Below are positions 1-9,103 of a stretch of 64,000 bases of DNA, one piece after another; position 1 is the stretch's first letter; each line of letters begins with the position of its first letter. The notes beneath the pieces were generated by a model. That model saw nothing but the letters and a program-made list of their open reading frames with translations. It was not told the DNA's origin and made no database searches. The DNA is from a virus, in the IMG/VR virus record IMGVR_UViG_3300025101_002824, positions 50,085 through 114,084 of that record, one strand, 5' to 3'. The position numbers were made by a program, and so were the translations under genes.

Positions 1-2720
1 ATGGAAGACATGCTTCAGTATCATTAACACAACCACTACAATTTTTACCTGCTAAAGAAAAAGATGATAAGTGGGCTGCGTGGAATCTAGATTGGTTAGA
101 AAAAAGAGGTCTTGATTATCTTAGAGATAATGCAAGAAAAATATTAAAAAATTATAAACTTGCAAAAGGTATAATTGATAAAACAGATTATATTATTGAA
201 GATGATAATGACTATACAGATCTTATTAATATATTAACTAAAGAAGATCAAACAGCATTAGAGTTAAAATTTTATCCTATAATACCTAATGTAATTAATG
301 TTCTTGTTGGTGAGTTTTCAAAAAGATATTCTAAAGTTCAGTTTAGAGCTGTTGATGATACGTCTTATAATGAGATGTTAGAACAAAAAAGAATACAAAT
401 AGAAGAATCACTATTAACTGATGCAAGAAATCAGTTAATTATGAAAATGGTTCAACAAGGAGCTAATCCTGAATCAGAAGAGTTTCAACAAAATATTGCA
501 CCAGAAAAATTAAAAACATTACCAGAAATACAAGATTTCTTTTCTAAAGATTATAGAAGTTTAATAGAAGAATGGGCACATCATCAATTAAATGTTGATG
601 AAGAAAGATTTAAAATGCAAGAACTTGAAGAAAGAGCATTTAAAGATATGCTTATTTGTGATAGAGAATTTTGGCATTTCCGTATGATGGAAGATGACTA
701 TGATGTAGAATTATGGAATCCAGCATTAACATTTTATCAAAAATCTCCTGACTCAAGATATATATCTGATTCTAATTTTGCAGGTAAATGTGATATGATG
801 AGTGTAGCTGATGTTATTGATGTATATGGATATTTAATGACTGAAGATCAACTTACATCATTAGAACGTATTTATCCAGCTGCTAATGCAATTTATTTAG
901 ATAATGGTATGCAAAATGATGGTTCTTATTATGATGCTACTAGATCTCATGAATGGAATACACAAAGACCAGGTTTAGCATATAGAAAATTAGTTAGTAA
1001 TAGTGACATGAATGCCAGTCAATATGGAGGTGATGTTGTACAAGCTATATTATCAGAAGGTGATGATATAATGACATGGGGTGATTATAACATGATGCGT
1101 GTTACAACATGTTATTGGAAGACACAAAGAAAAGTTGGTCATTTAACTAGAATTACAGAAGATGGTGCTTTAATGCAAGAAATAGTTGATGAAACATATA
1201 AAGTTACAGATAAACCTGTATATAATACTAAATTATTTAAACAAAAAACAAAAGAAAATTTAATTCAAGGTGAGCATATTGATTATTTTTGGATTAATGA
1301 AGTATGGGGTGGTATTAAAATTGGACCTAATGGACCTACATCATGGAGAAATGATACATCAGATGAATCTCCAATATATTTAGGTATTAATAAACAAAAG
1401 CCAGGAAGAATAGAATATCAATTCAAAGGTGATAATTCTTTATATGGATGTAAACTACCAATAGAAGGAAGAGTATTTTCTGATAGAAATACAAGATCTA
1501 CATCACTTGTTGATTTAATGAAACCATATCAAATAGGTTATAATATGGTTAATAATCAAATAGCAGATATACTAGTAGATGAATTAGGTACTGTTATTAT
1601 GTTTGATCAAAATGCTTTACCACGACACTCAATGGGTGAAGATTGGGGTAAGAATAATTTAGCAAAAGCTTATGTAGCAATGAAAGATTTTGGTATGATG
1701 CCATTAGATACTTCTATTACTAATACAGAAAATGCTACTAATTTTAATCATTATCAAACATTAAACTTAGAACAAACAAATAGATTGATGTCAAGAATTC
1801 AATTAGCTAATCATTTTAAAGGTCAAGCATTTGAATCAATAGGTATTAATCCTCAAAGAATGGGAACTCCAATTGCACAACAAACAGCAACAGGTGTTAC
1901 TCAAGCAATGAATCAATCATATTCTCAAACAGAAATGTATTTTACACAGCATTCTGATCACTTAATGCCACGTGTACATCAAATGAGAACTGATTTATCT
2001 CAATATTATCATAGTACTAATCCTTCTGTTAGATTAAGTTATATTACTTCTGAGGCAGAAAAAGTTAATTTTCAAATTAATGGTACTAAACTTTTACTTA
2101 GAGATTTTAATGTATTTTGTACTACAAAAACAAATCATAGACAAATACTTGATCAATTAAAACAAATGGCTTTAACTAATAATACTACTGGTGCATCTAT
2201 ATATGATCTTGGTAATGTTATTAAAGCAACAAGTATAGCAGAAGTTACAGATGTGCTTAAAGATGCTGAGACTAAACAACAAACTCAACAACAGCAGCAA
2301 ATGCAACAACAGCAACAAATGGCTGAACAACAGCAACAAGCTGCAGCACAAGAAGCTGAAGCACAAAGACAGTTCCAAGCACAACAAGATGATAAAGATA
2401 GACAAAAAGATATTACTGTTGCAGAAATTAGAGCTGCTGGTTATGGATCTATGCAAGATATAAATCAAAATCAACAGAGTGATTTCCAAGATGCAATGGA
2501 AGATATACGTAAAAGAGATGAGTATAGAGAACAAATGAACTTCAAACGTGAGCAAGCAACTACAAAAAATACTTTTGAAAAATCTAAATTACAAATTGAA
2601 AGAGAAAAACTTGCTACTCAAAGACAAATAGCTGAAAAGAATTTAGCAATTGCACGTGAAAATAAAAACAAATATGATGTAGAAAAAACTACCAAACCAT
2701 CTAAAAAAGATAAGAAATAG
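1..2720 (+). CDS. Portal protein (5' end outside window)
   Basis: The reading frame is open from the first bases of the window (codons begin at position 3), so the true start lies to the left and at least 900 residues are visible. The protein would form the dodecameric ring at one capsid vertex through which DNA enters and leaves. Support is positional and compositional: it is directly upstream of a scaffold-like gene and a capsid gene, has the long mixed alpha/beta body typical of Bacteroidetes-phage portals, and ends in a long charged helical tail after a glutamine-rich stretch (nt about 2275-2345). The segment near the left edge containing FYPIIPNVINVLVGEFSKR resembles the early helix of crAss-like portals. 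The first internal ATG is at 375, but the upstream frame has good coding character, so that is not the start. A large terminase gene would be expected just outside the window. Confidence 0.8.
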   Translation, partial: GRHASVSLTQPLQFLPAKEKDDKWAAWNLDWLEKRGLDYLRDNARKILKNYKLAKGIIDKTDYIIEDDNDYTDLINILTKEDQTALELKFYPIIPNVINVLVGEFSKRYSKVQFRAVDDTSYNEMLEQKRIQIEESLLTDARNQLIMKMVQQGANPESEEFQQNIAPEKLKTLPEIQDFFSKDYRSLIEEWAHHQLNVDEERFKMQELEERAFKDMLICDREFWHFRMMEDDYDVELWNPALTFYQKSPDSRYISDSNFAGKCDMMSVADVIDVYGYLMTEDQLTSLERIYPAANAIYLDNGMQNDGSYYDATRSHEWNTQRPGLAYRKLVSNSDMNASQYGGDVVQAILSEGDDIMTWGDYNMMRVTTCYWKTQRKVGHLTRITEDGALMQEIVDETYKVTDKPVYNTKLFKQKTKENLIQGEHIDYFWINEVWGGIKIGPNGPTSWRNDTSDESPIYLGINKQKPGRIEYQFKGDNSLYGCKLPIEGRVFSDRNTRSTSLVDLMKPYQIGYNMVNNQIADILVDELGTVIMFDQNALPRHSMGEDWGKNNLAKAYVAMKDFGMMPLDTSITNTENATNFNHYQTLNLEQTNRLMSRIQLANHFKGQAFESIGINPQRMGTPIAQQTATGVTQAMNQSYSQTEMYFTQHSDHLMPRVHQMRTDLSQYYHSTNPSVRLSYITSEAEKVNFQINGTKLLLRDFNVFCTTKTNHRQILDQLKQMALTNNTTGASIYDLGNVIKATSIAEVTDVLKDAETKQQTQQQQQMQQQQQMAEQQQQAAAQEAEAQRQFQAQQDDKDRQKDITVAEIRAAGYGSMQDINQNQQSDFQDAMEDIRKRDEYREQMNFKREQATTKNTFEKSKLQIEREKLATQRQIAEKNLAIARENKNKYDVEKTTKPSKKDKK

Positions 2721-2762
2721 TATACTTAGCTATATACTACAAAAAATCTTTCTTTTTTTTTA
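2718..2762 (+). terminator. Putative intrinsic terminator after portal gene
   Basis: An AT-rich inverted repeat (TAGTATA ... TATACTA, 2718-2724 with 2733-2739) begins on the portal stop codon and is followed by a T-rich run at about 2748-2761. The stem is weak, so it may only attenuate transcription. Confidence 0.45.
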
Positions 2763-2788
2763 AATTTAAATGGTTTATGGTATAAAAC

Positions 2789-2810
2789 TTTTGTATATTA
2801 TATATGTAAT
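2789..2810 (+). promoter_or_regulatory. Candidate phage promoter motif, copy 1
   Basis: TTTGTATATTATATATGTAA lies about 30 bases before the scaffold start and just after a putative terminator. It matches the motif found before five other genes in this window (9104, 15231, 18286, 30400, 63545). Promoter function is inferred from recurrence and position. Confidence 0.5.
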
Positions 2811-2841
2811 AACCAGTAAATAATAATAAAACCATATAATT

Positions 2842-4140
2842 ATGTCAGAAAAAATGCAAGAAACGACAACAGTAAAAGAAGTAGATGTAAACTTGGATGA
2901 GATCTTTAACGGTGCTCCAGGAGCAGATTCTGTTGTTACTCCAGAAACAAAAAAACCTAATGTATTTTCAAAACCAGAAAAAGTTGATTTATCATTTTTA
3001 GATGGTAAAGAAGAACCTAAAGCTGAAGAAATAAAAGAAGATACAAAAGAAGAAATTAAAGTTGAAGCTAAACAAGAAGAAGTTAAGACTGAAGTAAAAG
3101 AAACTACTACAGAAGAAAAAGTTTCTAAAGATGAGGTAGATGAAATACTTAATGAAGGTTTAGATTTAGCTGAAAAAGAAGATGAAAAATCTACAACATC
3201 AGGTAGAAGGAGAATGAGTGATATGACTGATGTCTTCAAAAAAATGATTGAAGATGAACAAATTATTCCTTTTGATGATGATAAAAATTTAGATGATTAT
3301 ACTGCAAAAGATTGGAAAGAGCTTATCCAAGCTAATATGGATGATAGAGCTAATAAAGTTAGAAAAGAAACACCAAAACAATTTTTTAATAGTTTACCAC
3401 AAGAATTACAAGTTGCTGCAAAATATGTAGCTGACGGTGGCACAGATCTTAAAGGATTATTTGGTGCATTAGCTCAAGTAGAACAAGTGCGTGAACTTTC
3501 ATTAGATAATGAAGATGGTCAAGCTCATATTGTTAGAGAATATTTAACAGCTACAGGATATGGAAGTGCAGAAGATATTCAAGAAGAAATAGAAATTTGG
3601 AAAGATCTTGGTAAACTTGAAAAACAAGCAAGCAAGTTTAAACCAAAATTAGATAAAATGCAAGAGCAAGTTGTAGCAAGAAAATTACAACAACAAGAAC
3701 AAATGAAAGCTCAACAACAAAAAGCATCAGAAAATTATATGGCCAATGTGTATGATACACTTAAAGATGGTAAAGTAGGTGATATGAAAGTTAATAAAAA
3801 GACTCAAGCTCTTTTATATAACGGATTAGTTAATCCAGCTTACCCATCTATTAATGGCTCACAAACAAACTTATTAGGTCACTTATTAGAAAAGTATCAA
3901 TTTGTAGAACCAAACTATAATTTAGTTACAGAAGCATTATGGCTTTTAGCTGATCCAAAAGGATATAAAGATCAACTTATGTCTAAAGGAACAAATAAAG
4001 CAGTTGAACAAACAGTTAGAAAATTAAAAACTGCTCAGTCAACTAAAAAACATTCTAGCGGTGGAGTAACTTCAAATGAAAAGCCAAGTTCTAACAGACG
4101 TACTCTTCCAAGAAGTTCTAATATATTTAAAAGATTTTAA
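2842..4140 (+). CDS. Putative capsid scaffolding protein
   Basis: This 432 aa protein sits between portal and major capsid genes, the usual place for a scaffold. Residues 1-120 are very acidic and low in complexity (runs of Glu/Lys/Thr), as in many scaffolds. A basic RRR patch follows near residue 122. The middle is helical with a Gln/Lys-rich coiled coil around residues 255-300. The last 40 residues are strongly basic with SSNRR and a terminal KRF, suited to contacting the capsid. No enzyme motif is visible. I do not recognise the family by sequence; the call rests on location, charge pattern and predicted helicity. It could instead be an internal head protein. Confidence 0.55.
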   Translation: MSEKMQETTTVKEVDVNLDEIFNGAPGADSVVTPETKKPNVFSKPEKVDLSFLDGKEEPKAEEIKEDTKEEIKVEAKQEEVKTEVKETTTEEKVSKDEVDEILNEGLDLAEKEDEKSTTSGRRRMSDMTDVFKKMIEDEQIIPFDDDKNLDDYTAKDWKELIQANMDDRANKVRKETPKQFFNSLPQELQVAAKYVADGGTDLKGLFGALAQVEQVRELSLDNEDGQAHIVREYLTATGYGSAEDIQEEIEIWKDLGKLEKQASKFKPKLDKMQEQVVARKLQQQEQMKAQQQKASENYMANVYDTLKDGKVGDMKVNKKTQALLYNGLVNPAYPSINGSQTNLLGHLLEKYQFVEPNYNLVTEALWLLADPKGYKDQLMSKGTNKAVEQTVRKLKTAQSTKKHSSGGVTSNEKPSSNRRTLPRSSNIFKRF

Positions 4141-4182
4141 CATAGACAACAACAATAATTATTAATTTTAAAAAGTGAAAAA

Positions 4183-5808
4183 ATGGCAACACCGGTTTTA
4201 AACAATGGTCTCTTTCTAAGAGACACGTCTTACCAGGCTAGTTCTCATATTGATTCATATCACTTAACACAAATGCTTGGTGATGCAGAGCCAATGGACA
4301 TGGGTCCAGTGGAACTGTGGGCTATGACGCAAAAGGTAGAAATGCCTTTGTATCAAATGGCATCGTTTGGTGGTAAGAACACAATTATGGTGGACAATGC
4401 TAGAGGTGAGTACAAATGGCAAACACCTGTTTCTCAGTCTCTTCCTATGTCAATGGGCATAAGTGGATTAACTGATGGAGACGGGAAAGATGGTGAACCT
4501 TTCAAAATCAGACTTTCTAAAAGAGAGTTTGGTCATGGGGACATCATTACTTATGATAAGTACAATGGTCTTGAACTTTACATTACTGCAGATGACATTG
4601 TCCCTGTAGGAGATGGATGGGTTTATACTTGTACTTTAGTTAATAACGCTACTGGCACAGGTATTGAAACAAAATACTTTGCTGCTGGTACTAAATTCTT
4701 CAGAAAAGGTTCTGCAAGGGGTGAATACGGAGAAAGATTCTCTGATATTCAAACAGGAGCAGGATTCAGAGAATTCTACAACTTTGTTGGAGGAGCTGAA
4801 GCACACGTACATTATTCAGTTTCATCACGTGCTGATCTTATGATCAAAGGTGGTATGAATGCTGATGGTACTGTACCTGTAACTGAAATTTGGAGAAACT
4901 TTGACAAAAACCTAGATCCTTCTTTAGATTCTATTGAGTCAATTGCAGGAGCAATGGGTAAAGATTACATTAAAAAAGCATTTGATAATGGTTCTCTTTC
5001 TAGAACGTTCTTAACGTCTCTTGAAGCAGCACACCTTACTAAAATTGCTAATGACATTGAATGTTATTTAATGTGGGGTCATGGTGGTAGAGTTAGACAA
5101 GACGGTCCAGATGACATCAGACTTTCTGTTGGTCTTTGGAAGCAGTTAGATAACTCTTTCAAACGTGTATACAACAAATCTGCATTTAGCTTAGATATGT
5201 TCAAAAATGAACTATATAACTTCTATGCTGGTAAAGTAGAATTTGATGGTCCAGATCCAAAGAGACAATTAGTTGTTCAAACTGGAATTGGAGGTATGCA
5301 ATTAGTAAATGAAGCTATTAGAGTTGAAGCTAATGGAACTTCAGCAGGTTTAGGTGCTGTTACAAACTTAGATAACATTGGTGCTATTACTGGATCTGGT
5401 ATGGATTTAGGGTATGGATATGCATACACTAGCTTTATCATTCCTTTCTTAGCTAATGTTAAATTTGTATTGAATCCAGCATTTGATAACTTAAATACTA
5501 ATGACATTGAAAATCCATTAGTAGATGGTCGTCCATTATCTTCTTACAGCTTCATCATCTTTGATGTAACTGATGAAGGAAATGACAACATCTTCTTATT
5601 AAAGCTTTCTTGGGATAATGCTCTTAAGTGGTTCTACCAAAATGGTACTATGGACTACATGGGAAGAACTCAAGGATTTGCTTCTTCAGGACACTTCAAT
5701 GGTTATCGTGTAATGATGACACAAACCATGCCTTCTGTTTGGGTAAAAGACCCAACTAAGGTATTAAAGATTGTTATGAGAAACCCAGTAACTGGAGGAT
5801 CATTCTAA
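4183..5808 (+). CDS. Major capsid protein
   Basis: This 541 aa protein has the size of crAss-like major capsid proteins, which adopt the HK97 fold and form the icosahedral shell. It lies right after the scaffold-like gene. The sequence is a mixed alpha/beta globular protein without low-complexity tails; the N-terminal part (MATPVLNNGLFLRDTSYQAS) looks like an N-arm. The gene uses many more C-ending and G-containing codons (aac, ttc, ggt, cct) than its neighbours, as expected for the most abundant virion protein, and is closed by a GC-rich terminator. The start has an A-rich leader (aaaaagtgaaaaa) and no Shine-Dalgarno sequence. Confidence 0.8.
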   Translation: MATPVLNNGLFLRDTSYQASSHIDSYHLTQMLGDAEPMDMGPVELWAMTQKVEMPLYQMASFGGKNTIMVDNARGEYKWQTPVSQSLPMSMGISGLTDGDGKDGEPFKIRLSKREFGHGDIITYDKYNGLELYITADDIVPVGDGWVYTCTLVNNATGTGIETKYFAAGTKFFRKGSARGEYGERFSDIQTGAGFREFYNFVGGAEAHVHYSVSSRADLMIKGGMNADGTVPVTEIWRNFDKNLDPSLDSIESIAGAMGKDYIKKAFDNGSLSRTFLTSLEAAHLTKIANDIECYLMWGHGGRVRQDGPDDIRLSVGLWKQLDNSFKRVYNKSAFSLDMFKNELYNFYAGKVEFDGPDPKRQLVVQTGIGGMQLVNEAIRVEANGTSAGLGAVTNLDNIGAITGSGMDLGYGYAYTSFIIPFLANVKFVLNPAFDNLNTNDIENPLVDGRPLSSYSFIIFDVTDEGNDNIFLLKLSWDNALKWFYQNGTMDYMGRTQGFASSGHFNGYRVMMTQTMPSVWVKDPTKVLKIVMRNPVTGGSF

Positions 5809-5827
5809 TCAATATATATTATGAAAT

Positions 5828-5862
5828 GAGGGGGAGCCAAGTGCTCCTCCCTATTTCTTTTA
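5828..5862 (+). terminator. Intrinsic terminator after major capsid gene
   Basis: AGGGGGAGC (5829-5837) pairs with GCTCCTCCCT (5843-5852) around a five-base loop with one bulge, followed by TATTTCTTTT. It is one of the few GC-rich stretches here and would isolate the capsid transcript. Confidence 0.75.
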
Positions 5863-5895
5863 AACCAAAATTAAAAACTGATTAAAACTATTAAA

Positions 5896-6909
5896 ATGGA
5901 AAATGTAACTATTACAGAAAAAACTAACGCTGTTAAAGACAGCACAATTGCTATTAGACCATTTTTTAATCCTGATATAGAAAATATGGGATTAGAAAAA
6001 TATAATATGACATTGTATGAAGGAGCTTTTCATAGTGAAAGTATTATATGTCTAGAAAGAAATGGAATACTAAGATATGTAACTGGTCTTAATGAATTTG
6101 CACCAGAAATAAAAACACTACCAGCAGATGAAAAAGCTGCAAAAGTAAAACAAATAAGAAAGCACGTTGTAGAATTAGAAAAAGAATTAGCAGCTAATGT
6201 TATTAGTGAAAATGATCCAGAATTCTGGAGTAAAGTTCAAGTAGTTAGACCTGATAACAAAGCTTTTTGGAATAAAATAACAATTAAAGTAGGTAATGAT
6301 CCTGTATTTATTGATCCTAAAGTTGATCCATATGATAGAATAAAACTTTTAGCTATTGAAGCAGGTGGATTTTCTTTAGTTGCTCCAAATTTAGAAACTG
6401 CAAAAAGAATTGGTAAATATAAATTTTATTTAGATAAAGTAAAAGAAACTGCAGGAACAAGAACTAAAGATGCTAAAATTAGAAATAAAGCTCTTGGTAT
6501 TTTAAGTGATTTATATGATGAAGATAAAAATAAACTTATGCATATGATAAAATTGTTTACTTATAATAGTTCTCAGTTTACTGAATCAACTCCATTAGAT
6601 ATATTATATGAAGAAGCAGATTCTTATATTAATGGAGATGGAAGAGAATCAGATGTTAATTTAGCAGCTAAAAACTTTATTGATGCATCTAGAATGGATA
6701 TGGAAGATTTAAGAATTAACTCTATGGTTAAAGATGCTTTAGCTTTAAATATTTTAACTACAAGATCTGATGGTTATATACATCATAAAAAGACAAGTAG
6801 TAAAATAGCTACTACTAGACCTGGAGTTGTAGAATTTTTAAAGAATCCTGTTAATGATGAAATGTTAATGGATATTAAAAAACAAGTTGAATTAGTATTA
6901 GCTACATAA
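5896..6909 (+). CDS. Conserved head-assembly protein, unknown function
   Basis: This 337 aa protein follows the major capsid gene and is separated from the next gene by only three bases. It is mostly alpha-helical and charged, with a Lys/Glu-rich helix around residues 75-105. I see no signal peptide, membrane segment or enzymatic motif. Its place between capsid and adaptor genes suggests a role in head completion or as an auxiliary capsid protein, but that is inference from context only. Composition and codon use match the surrounding late genes. The start is preceded by an A-rich leader. Confidence 0.6.
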   Translation: MENVTITEKTNAVKDSTIAIRPFFNPDIENMGLEKYNMTLYEGAFHSESIICLERNGILRYVTGLNEFAPEIKTLPADEKAAKVKQIRKHVVELEKELAANVISENDPEFWSKVQVVRPDNKAFWNKITIKVGNDPVFIDPKVDPYDRIKLLAIEAGGFSLVAPNLETAKRIGKYKFYLDKVKETAGTRTKDAKIRNKALGILSDLYDEDKNKLMHMIKLFTYNSSQFTESTPLDILYEEADSYINGDGRESDVNLAAKNFIDASRMDMEDLRINSMVKDALALNILTTRSDGYIHHKKTSSKIATTRPGVVEFLKNPVNDEMLMDIKKQVELVLAT

Positions 6910-6912
6910 AAA

Positions 6913-7617
6913 ATGAATATTACTACACTACAAATAAAATTTAGACAAAGGCTTAACAAGCTTGCAAGTAATGACTATGATAATATAGAATGTTGGCAAA
7001 TTGTTGAATCTTTTAATAAAGCTCAAATTGAATGGTGTAGAAAACAACTTCATGGTACAAATGCATATAGAGAAGGAGATGAAGCATCTAAAAGACGTAT
7101 TGATGATCTTCAGATCCTTCTTACTACGCAACCTGTAACTGGTTCAATACAAGATGATTATCTTCTAGGAACTAATTTTCCAAATAATTATTTAGAATTT
7201 AAAAGGGTTGACACAGACGCAACAACAGAATGCTGTAAAAAAGATCCTAGATCAATGACAGTTTATTTAGCTGAAGAAGCTAATGTTGATGTAATAATGC
7301 GTGATCCTTTAAAAAGACCTGATTTTGAATGGGGTGAAACATTTTGCACATTAGCAAATAATACAATAAGGATATACAAAAGAGAATTTGATATTGTAAA
7401 TCCTAGAATAACTTTTTATAGAAAACCTAGAAATATACAAATAGCAGGTTGTTCTGATCCATATTTAAATGTAATCTCTGCAGCAGATGTAGAGCCTGAA
7501 TTTAAAGATGATATAGTTGAATTAATTATTGATGAAGCTTGTACAATTGTTGCAGGTGATATTAATGATGCAAACAATTATATAAGAGGATCACAATCAG
7601 CAGAAAAAAATAATTAA
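6913..7617 (+). CDS. Head-tail adaptor-like protein
   Basis: This 234 aa protein begins three bases after the previous stop and is translationally close to the tiny gene that follows. The N-terminal half is helical (LQIKFRQRLNKLAS, then an FNKAQIEWCRKQL helix); the second half alternates beta strands, including ITFYRKPRNIQI. This layout of an N-terminal helical bundle with a C-terminal beta part, together with location, resembles the adaptor proteins that sit under the portal in crAss-like and T7-like phages. Cys-Cys (ECCKKD) occurs mid-protein. Assignment is from family impression and context; a profile search would be needed to separate adaptor from ring protein. Confidence 0.55.
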   Translation: MNITTLQIKFRQRLNKLASNDYDNIECWQIVESFNKAQIEWCRKQLHGTNAYREGDEASKRRIDDLQILLTTQPVTGSIQDDYLLGTNFPNNYLEFKRVDTDATTECCKKDPRSMTVYLAEEANVDVIMRDPLKRPDFEWGETFCTLANNTIRIYKREFDIVNPRITFYRKPRNIQIAGCSDPYLNVISAADVEPEFKDDIVELIIDEACTIVAGDINDANNYIRGSQSAEKNN

Positions 7618-7619
7618 TT

Positions 7620-7727
7620 ATGAAAGCAAAGAAACCTAAAACAGCAAAAGTAATGGCTAAGTCAGTATATAAAAAAGGCGGTAGCACAAAAAAGAAGAAA
7701 AAAGTTAGTAAAAAGAAAAAATATTAA
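7620..7727 (+). CDS. Lysine-rich 35-residue peptide
   Basis: A short ORF starts two bases after the preceding stop and encodes 35 residues, 17 of them lysine, ending in KKKKVSKKKKY. There are no acidic residues at all. It has an A-rich upstream leader and a TAA stop, and its placement at the end of the head operon argues that it is expressed with head proteins. A peptide of this charge could bind DNA inside the capsid, similar in principle to small basic internal proteins of other phages; this is inference. It could also be a chance Lys-rich frame in AAA-rich DNA, but the operon spacing is in its favour. Confidence 0.55.
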   Translation: MKAKKPKTAKVMAKSVYKKGGSTKKKKKVSKKKKY

Positions 7728-7744
7728 GTATATTAATATAGAAG
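7727..7744 (+). promoter_or_regulatory. Variant of the candidate phage promoter motif
   Basis: AGTATATTAATATAGAAG overlaps the stop of the Lys-rich gene and resembles AGTATATTATTAATGTAGAA (30405) with a few bases deleted. It precedes a 100-base leader of a gene that looks highly expressed. Weaker match than the six main copies. Confidence 0.3.
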
Positions 7745-7745
7745 G

Positions 7746-7800
7746 GATAAGAGTTTAGGTTTGGGTACTTTTATCTTGGATTTAACAAACCCATTCTTTT
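7746..7800 (+). promoter_or_regulatory. Structured leader with two alternative hairpins
   Basis: GATAAGAGT (7746-7754) can pair with ACTTTTATC (7767-7775), and GGTTTG (7758-7763, in the loop of the first stem) can pair with CAAACC (7786-7791), followed by ATTCTTTTTG. The two stems interlock, giving either a pseudoknot or mutually exclusive structures. This could be a terminator for the upstream operon or a control element for the next gene. Confidence 0.4.
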
Positions 7801-7813
7801 TGTTATAAAAAAA

Positions 7814-7837
7814 GCCCTCTGAGTAAAGTAGGAGGCA
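7814..7837 (+). promoter_or_regulatory. Shine-Dalgarno-like site inside a small hairpin
   Basis: AGGAGG (7830-7835) lies 10 bases before the ATG at 7846. Almost all other starts in the window have only A-rich leaders, as usual for Bacteroidetes. GCCCTCT (7814-7820) can pair imperfectly with AGGAGGC (7830-7836), so the site could be partly masked. Confidence 0.45.
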
Positions 7838-7845
7838 TTATAAAA

Positions 7846-9027
7846 ATGGCGTATTTTAATCATGCTTACGTTAAAGGTATGTTAGCTACAGGTATAGAAG
7901 ACCTGAAAGATCAAGCTACTACAGCCCTTGGCGCAGCAGAACTTGGTTTAGTTAATGCTGGGACCTACCAAACAGTAGTTTTCCCAACATCTGCATCAGC
8001 AGCAGCTATACCTGCTGAATTTATGTTAGTTCTTGGTAACTATAACCAAACAGACACACTTGGTAATAACCCTGCAAGAGGTGGTTATGCTGAGTCAATC
8101 AAAACAAAAGTTATTAAAAAAAATTATGTAAGAGCTCTTTGGAGTGCACCTTGTGTTACTACAGCTGCTGAATACATTGAAATTGAAATTCCTGATGGAT
8201 GTTTCAAATGTGATGGATCTACAGCTGATCAAAATCAATTAAGACTTGATATTAAAGGTGATGAAGCATTACGTTTCTTAAACAGATTTTCTTATGCTGT
8301 TTTAGATTACAGAGAGTGTTGTGCAAGTGGTACTGATGTTCCTGGTGCAACTGTTGTAACTGCATGGGTAGATAGAATTAATAAAGATCCTTTATTAAAT
8401 CCATTTATGACTGCTTCAGCTGTAGCTGGTGGTTCTGGTAATAACAAGTTAAAGTTAGTTATTGACTATACTGCAACTTTCTTTGACAACTGTTCTTATG
8501 ATACAAGAGATCATTATGGAGTTGCTCCATTAAGAGTTTCTGCATCTCCAGTAGATGATGATGGTAATGCATGTACAAACACATGTATGACTGCTGCTGT
8601 ATCTGGTGTAGCTGTTTCTAACTTTGGTGAAAAGGAAGCATTTGCAATTGCTGTTAAGAAAGAAACTACAGGAGAACAAGTTATTGAATATCTTATTCTT
8701 GATGGTAGATACAGACAAGATGGTGGTTGGAATCAAGGTAATAAAGATTCTGCTAGAATTAGAGAAATTCAACACGGAGATGAATTACTTAAATGTGGTG
8801 CTGCTTTAGTTGATAGAAGTGCATTCTACAAAGTTTATTACATACAACATACAGTGCCTAGATTTAACAATCCAACTGGAGTATTTGATAATGATCAATA
8901 TTTATATAAAATATTTGTTCCTTGTTTAAGTGGAGCAGATCCTCATCCAAATATTGCAAAAATGGAACACTTAATGGGTTCTATAGCTGCTGCAAGTGGT
9001 GTAACATACACTGAGTATGCTGTATAA
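7846..9027 (+). CDS. Abundant virion structural protein, unknown role
   Basis: This 393 aa protein is encoded as a single-gene unit between a structured leader with a Shine-Dalgarno-like site and a strong terminator. Codon use is shifted towards C-ending codons, as in the major capsid gene, which suggests high expression. The sequence is rich in beta strands with scattered Ala/Gly/Thr and no low-complexity region; several cysteines occur (CFKCD, ECCASG, a cluster CTNTC). No enzymatic motif, signal peptide or membrane segment is visible. Candidates are a second capsid or decoration protein, or a major tail/appendage component. I do not recognise the family with certainty; the structural call rests on expression signals and location. 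Confidence 0.55.
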   Translation: MAYFNHAYVKGMLATGIEDLKDQATTALGAAELGLVNAGTYQTVVFPTSASAAAIPAEFMLVLGNYNQTDTLGNNPARGGYAESIKTKVIKKNYVRALWSAPCVTTAAEYIEIEIPDGCFKCDGSTADQNQLRLDIKGDEALRFLNRFSYAVLDYRECCASGTDVPGATVVTAWVDRINKDPLLNPFMTASAVAGGSGNNKLKLVIDYTATFFDNCSYDTRDHYGVAPLRVSASPVDDDGNACTNTCMTAAVSGVAVSNFGEKEAFAIAVKKETTGEQVIEYLILDGRYRQDGGWNQGNKDSARIREIQHGDELLKCGAALVDRSAFYKVYYIQHTVPRFNNPTGVFDNDQYLYKIFVPCLSGADPHPNIAKMEHLMGSIAAASGVTYTEYAV

Positions 9028-9050
9028 TTAATATTTAGTTAGTATTTATT

Positions 9051-9090
9051 AAAAAGGGCAGGTGAAATATTCCTGCTCTTTTTTTTTTCT
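9051..9090 (+). terminator. Strong intrinsic terminator
   Basis: AGGGCAGG (9055-9062) pairs with CCTGCTCT (9072-9079, one G-U pair) over a short loop, preceded by an A run and followed by an uninterrupted T tract to about 9088. Because of the flanking A and T tracts it may act in both directions. Confidence 0.8.
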
Positions 9091-9103
9091 TTTTATTAAT
9101 TAA

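Noticed and set aside
2172-2555. Minus-strand frame with many Leu/Ser opposite the portal tail
   Set aside because: It is the complement of the Gln-rich tract and has repetitive Leu content that reflects CAA/CAG repeats.
2775-3239. Long minus-strand frame opposite the scaffold gene
   Set aside because: Its Ser/Phe/Val-rich, low-complexity translation mirrors the acidic Glu/Lys-rich plus-strand gene; there is no independent start signal.
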